DNA of 64,000 nt from Antedon bifida. Its lineage: Eukaryota > Echinodermata > Crinoidea > Comatulida > Antedonidae. Shown here one piece after another: positions 63,545 through 64,000 of the stretch. A program made the position numbers and the translations under genes. Position 1 is the stretch's first letter. Every line of letters starts with the position of its first letter. The stretch is from NCBI GenBank assembly GCA_963402885.1, contig OY727103.1:14472085-14536084 (forward strand), in the 5' to 3' direction. The notes beneath the pieces were generated by a model that was given only the letters and a program-made list of their open reading frames with translations, was not told the origin of the DNA and did no database searches.

Positions 63545-64000
63545 CATTCCTGTCATCATCATCCTTGTTGCCCCATCATCCTCATCATTGTTGTTGGCAC
63601 CAACCCAATGGTCCTCATCTTTGTTGCCACAATTTCCATCATCCTTGTTGCCCTGTCGTCTTCATCACTGGTGTTGGCACCAACCCGATCGTCGTAATCA
63701 CATAATTGTTACCACCCTCCCTCGCATCATCCTTGTTGCCCCGTCGTCCTCATCATTGTTTTTGGCACCATCGCCATTCTCATCTTTGTTGCCACCCTCC
63801 TCATTGTCATTGTTGCCACCCTCCCTGGCATCATCATCCTTGTTGCCCCAATCGTCCTCATCATTGTTGTTGGCACCATTCCCATTCTGATCTTCGTTGC
63901 CACCCTCCACCTTGTCATCAATGTTGGCACCATCCCCGGCATCATCATCCTTGTTGCCCCATCGTCCTCATTGTTGTTTGCACCAACCCGATGGTCCTCA
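63545..64000. repeat. CATCATCCTTGTTGCC minisatellite, continuing past the window
   Basis: Phrases such as CATCATCCTTGTTGCCCC, GTCCTCATCATTGTTGTTGG and TTGTTGCCACCCTCC are shuffled in a trinucleotide-like register up to the last base. GC is clearly higher than in the flanks. Minus-strand frames read as Asp/Glu/Asn/Gly-rich or Met/Arg-rich chains, which are artefacts. Confidence 0.9.

Larger units (their letters stand above)
49085..64000. other. SYN: Long synapsin intron (runs past the window end)
   Basis: The donor GTGAGT at 49085 opens an intron of at least 14.9 kb. No block resembling the next synapsin exon (VVVKIGHAHSGMGKV-type) was found. In the vertebrate genes and Drosophila this region of the gene hosts an antisense TIMP gene; no Cys-rich TIMP exon was recognised here on either strand by eye. 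The visible content is the listed tandem repeats, a SINE, a MITE fragment and one isolated ORF. Confidence 0.75.

Noticed and set aside
63447..63948. Long Ser/Leu-rich plus-strand and Asp/Gly-rich minus-strand ORFs
   Set aside because: The trinucleotide-like minisatellite keeps several frames open on both strands.

Overview
This is an animal (eukaryotic) nuclear genomic window: AT-rich, intron-bearing, with canonical GT-AG splice sites, conserved metazoan genes, tRNA-derived SINEs, many short inverted-repeat transposons (MITEs) and minisatellites. The protein sequences, the frequent AGGCCTA-type words and the SINE and MITE types suggest a marine invertebrate deuterostome, most likely an echinoderm. 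The phylum is an inference and the class cannot be decided from the sequence.

Four protein-coding genes are supported. (1) At 348-6800 (+) lie the last six coding exons of a single-pass receptor-like protein: CUB-like region, LDL-receptor class A repeat, EGF repeat, transmembrane helix, and a cytoplasmic tail with two PPxY motifs. Every internal exon junction is phase 1. (2) At 14236-15909 (-) is a complete five-exon NDUFA5 gene, an accessory subunit of mitochondrial complex I. (3) At 16804-21090 (+), divergent from NDUFA5, is an 11-exon gene for a 452-residue membrane-anchored protein with a ZZ zinc finger and an EF-hand region; one intron appears to use a GC-AG splice pair. (4) At 45341-49084 (+) are the first five coding exons of synapsin, the neuronal synaptic-vesicle phosphoprotein. 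The rest of synapsin lies beyond the window, after an intron of at least 14.9 kb.

Layout: 1-6.8 kb is the receptor gene. 6.8-14.2 kb is intergenic, with a pogo-like MITE, a 0.75 kb element with 48-bp inverted ends, two copies of another MITE family and short tandem repeats. 14.2-21.1 kb is the compact divergent pair NDUFA5 / ZZ-EF-hand gene, with a SINE in an intron of the latter. 21.1-45.3 kb has no recognisable coding exon but holds minisatellites, MITEs, a diverged SINE, a possible Penelope-like remnant and a degenerate satellite-like tract; it probably contains the synapsin promoter and untranslated exon(s). 45.3-49.1 kb holds the synapsin exons. 49.1-64.0 kb is the long synapsin intron, rich in tandem repeats, with one SINE and one 97-codon ORF of unknown status.

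The genes do not form a functional unit. NDUFA5 and the ZZ-EF-hand gene may share a promoter region of about 0.9 kb. In vertebrates and Drosophila a TIMP gene lies nested antisense in a synapsin intron; I saw no TIMP exon in the part of the intron visible here.
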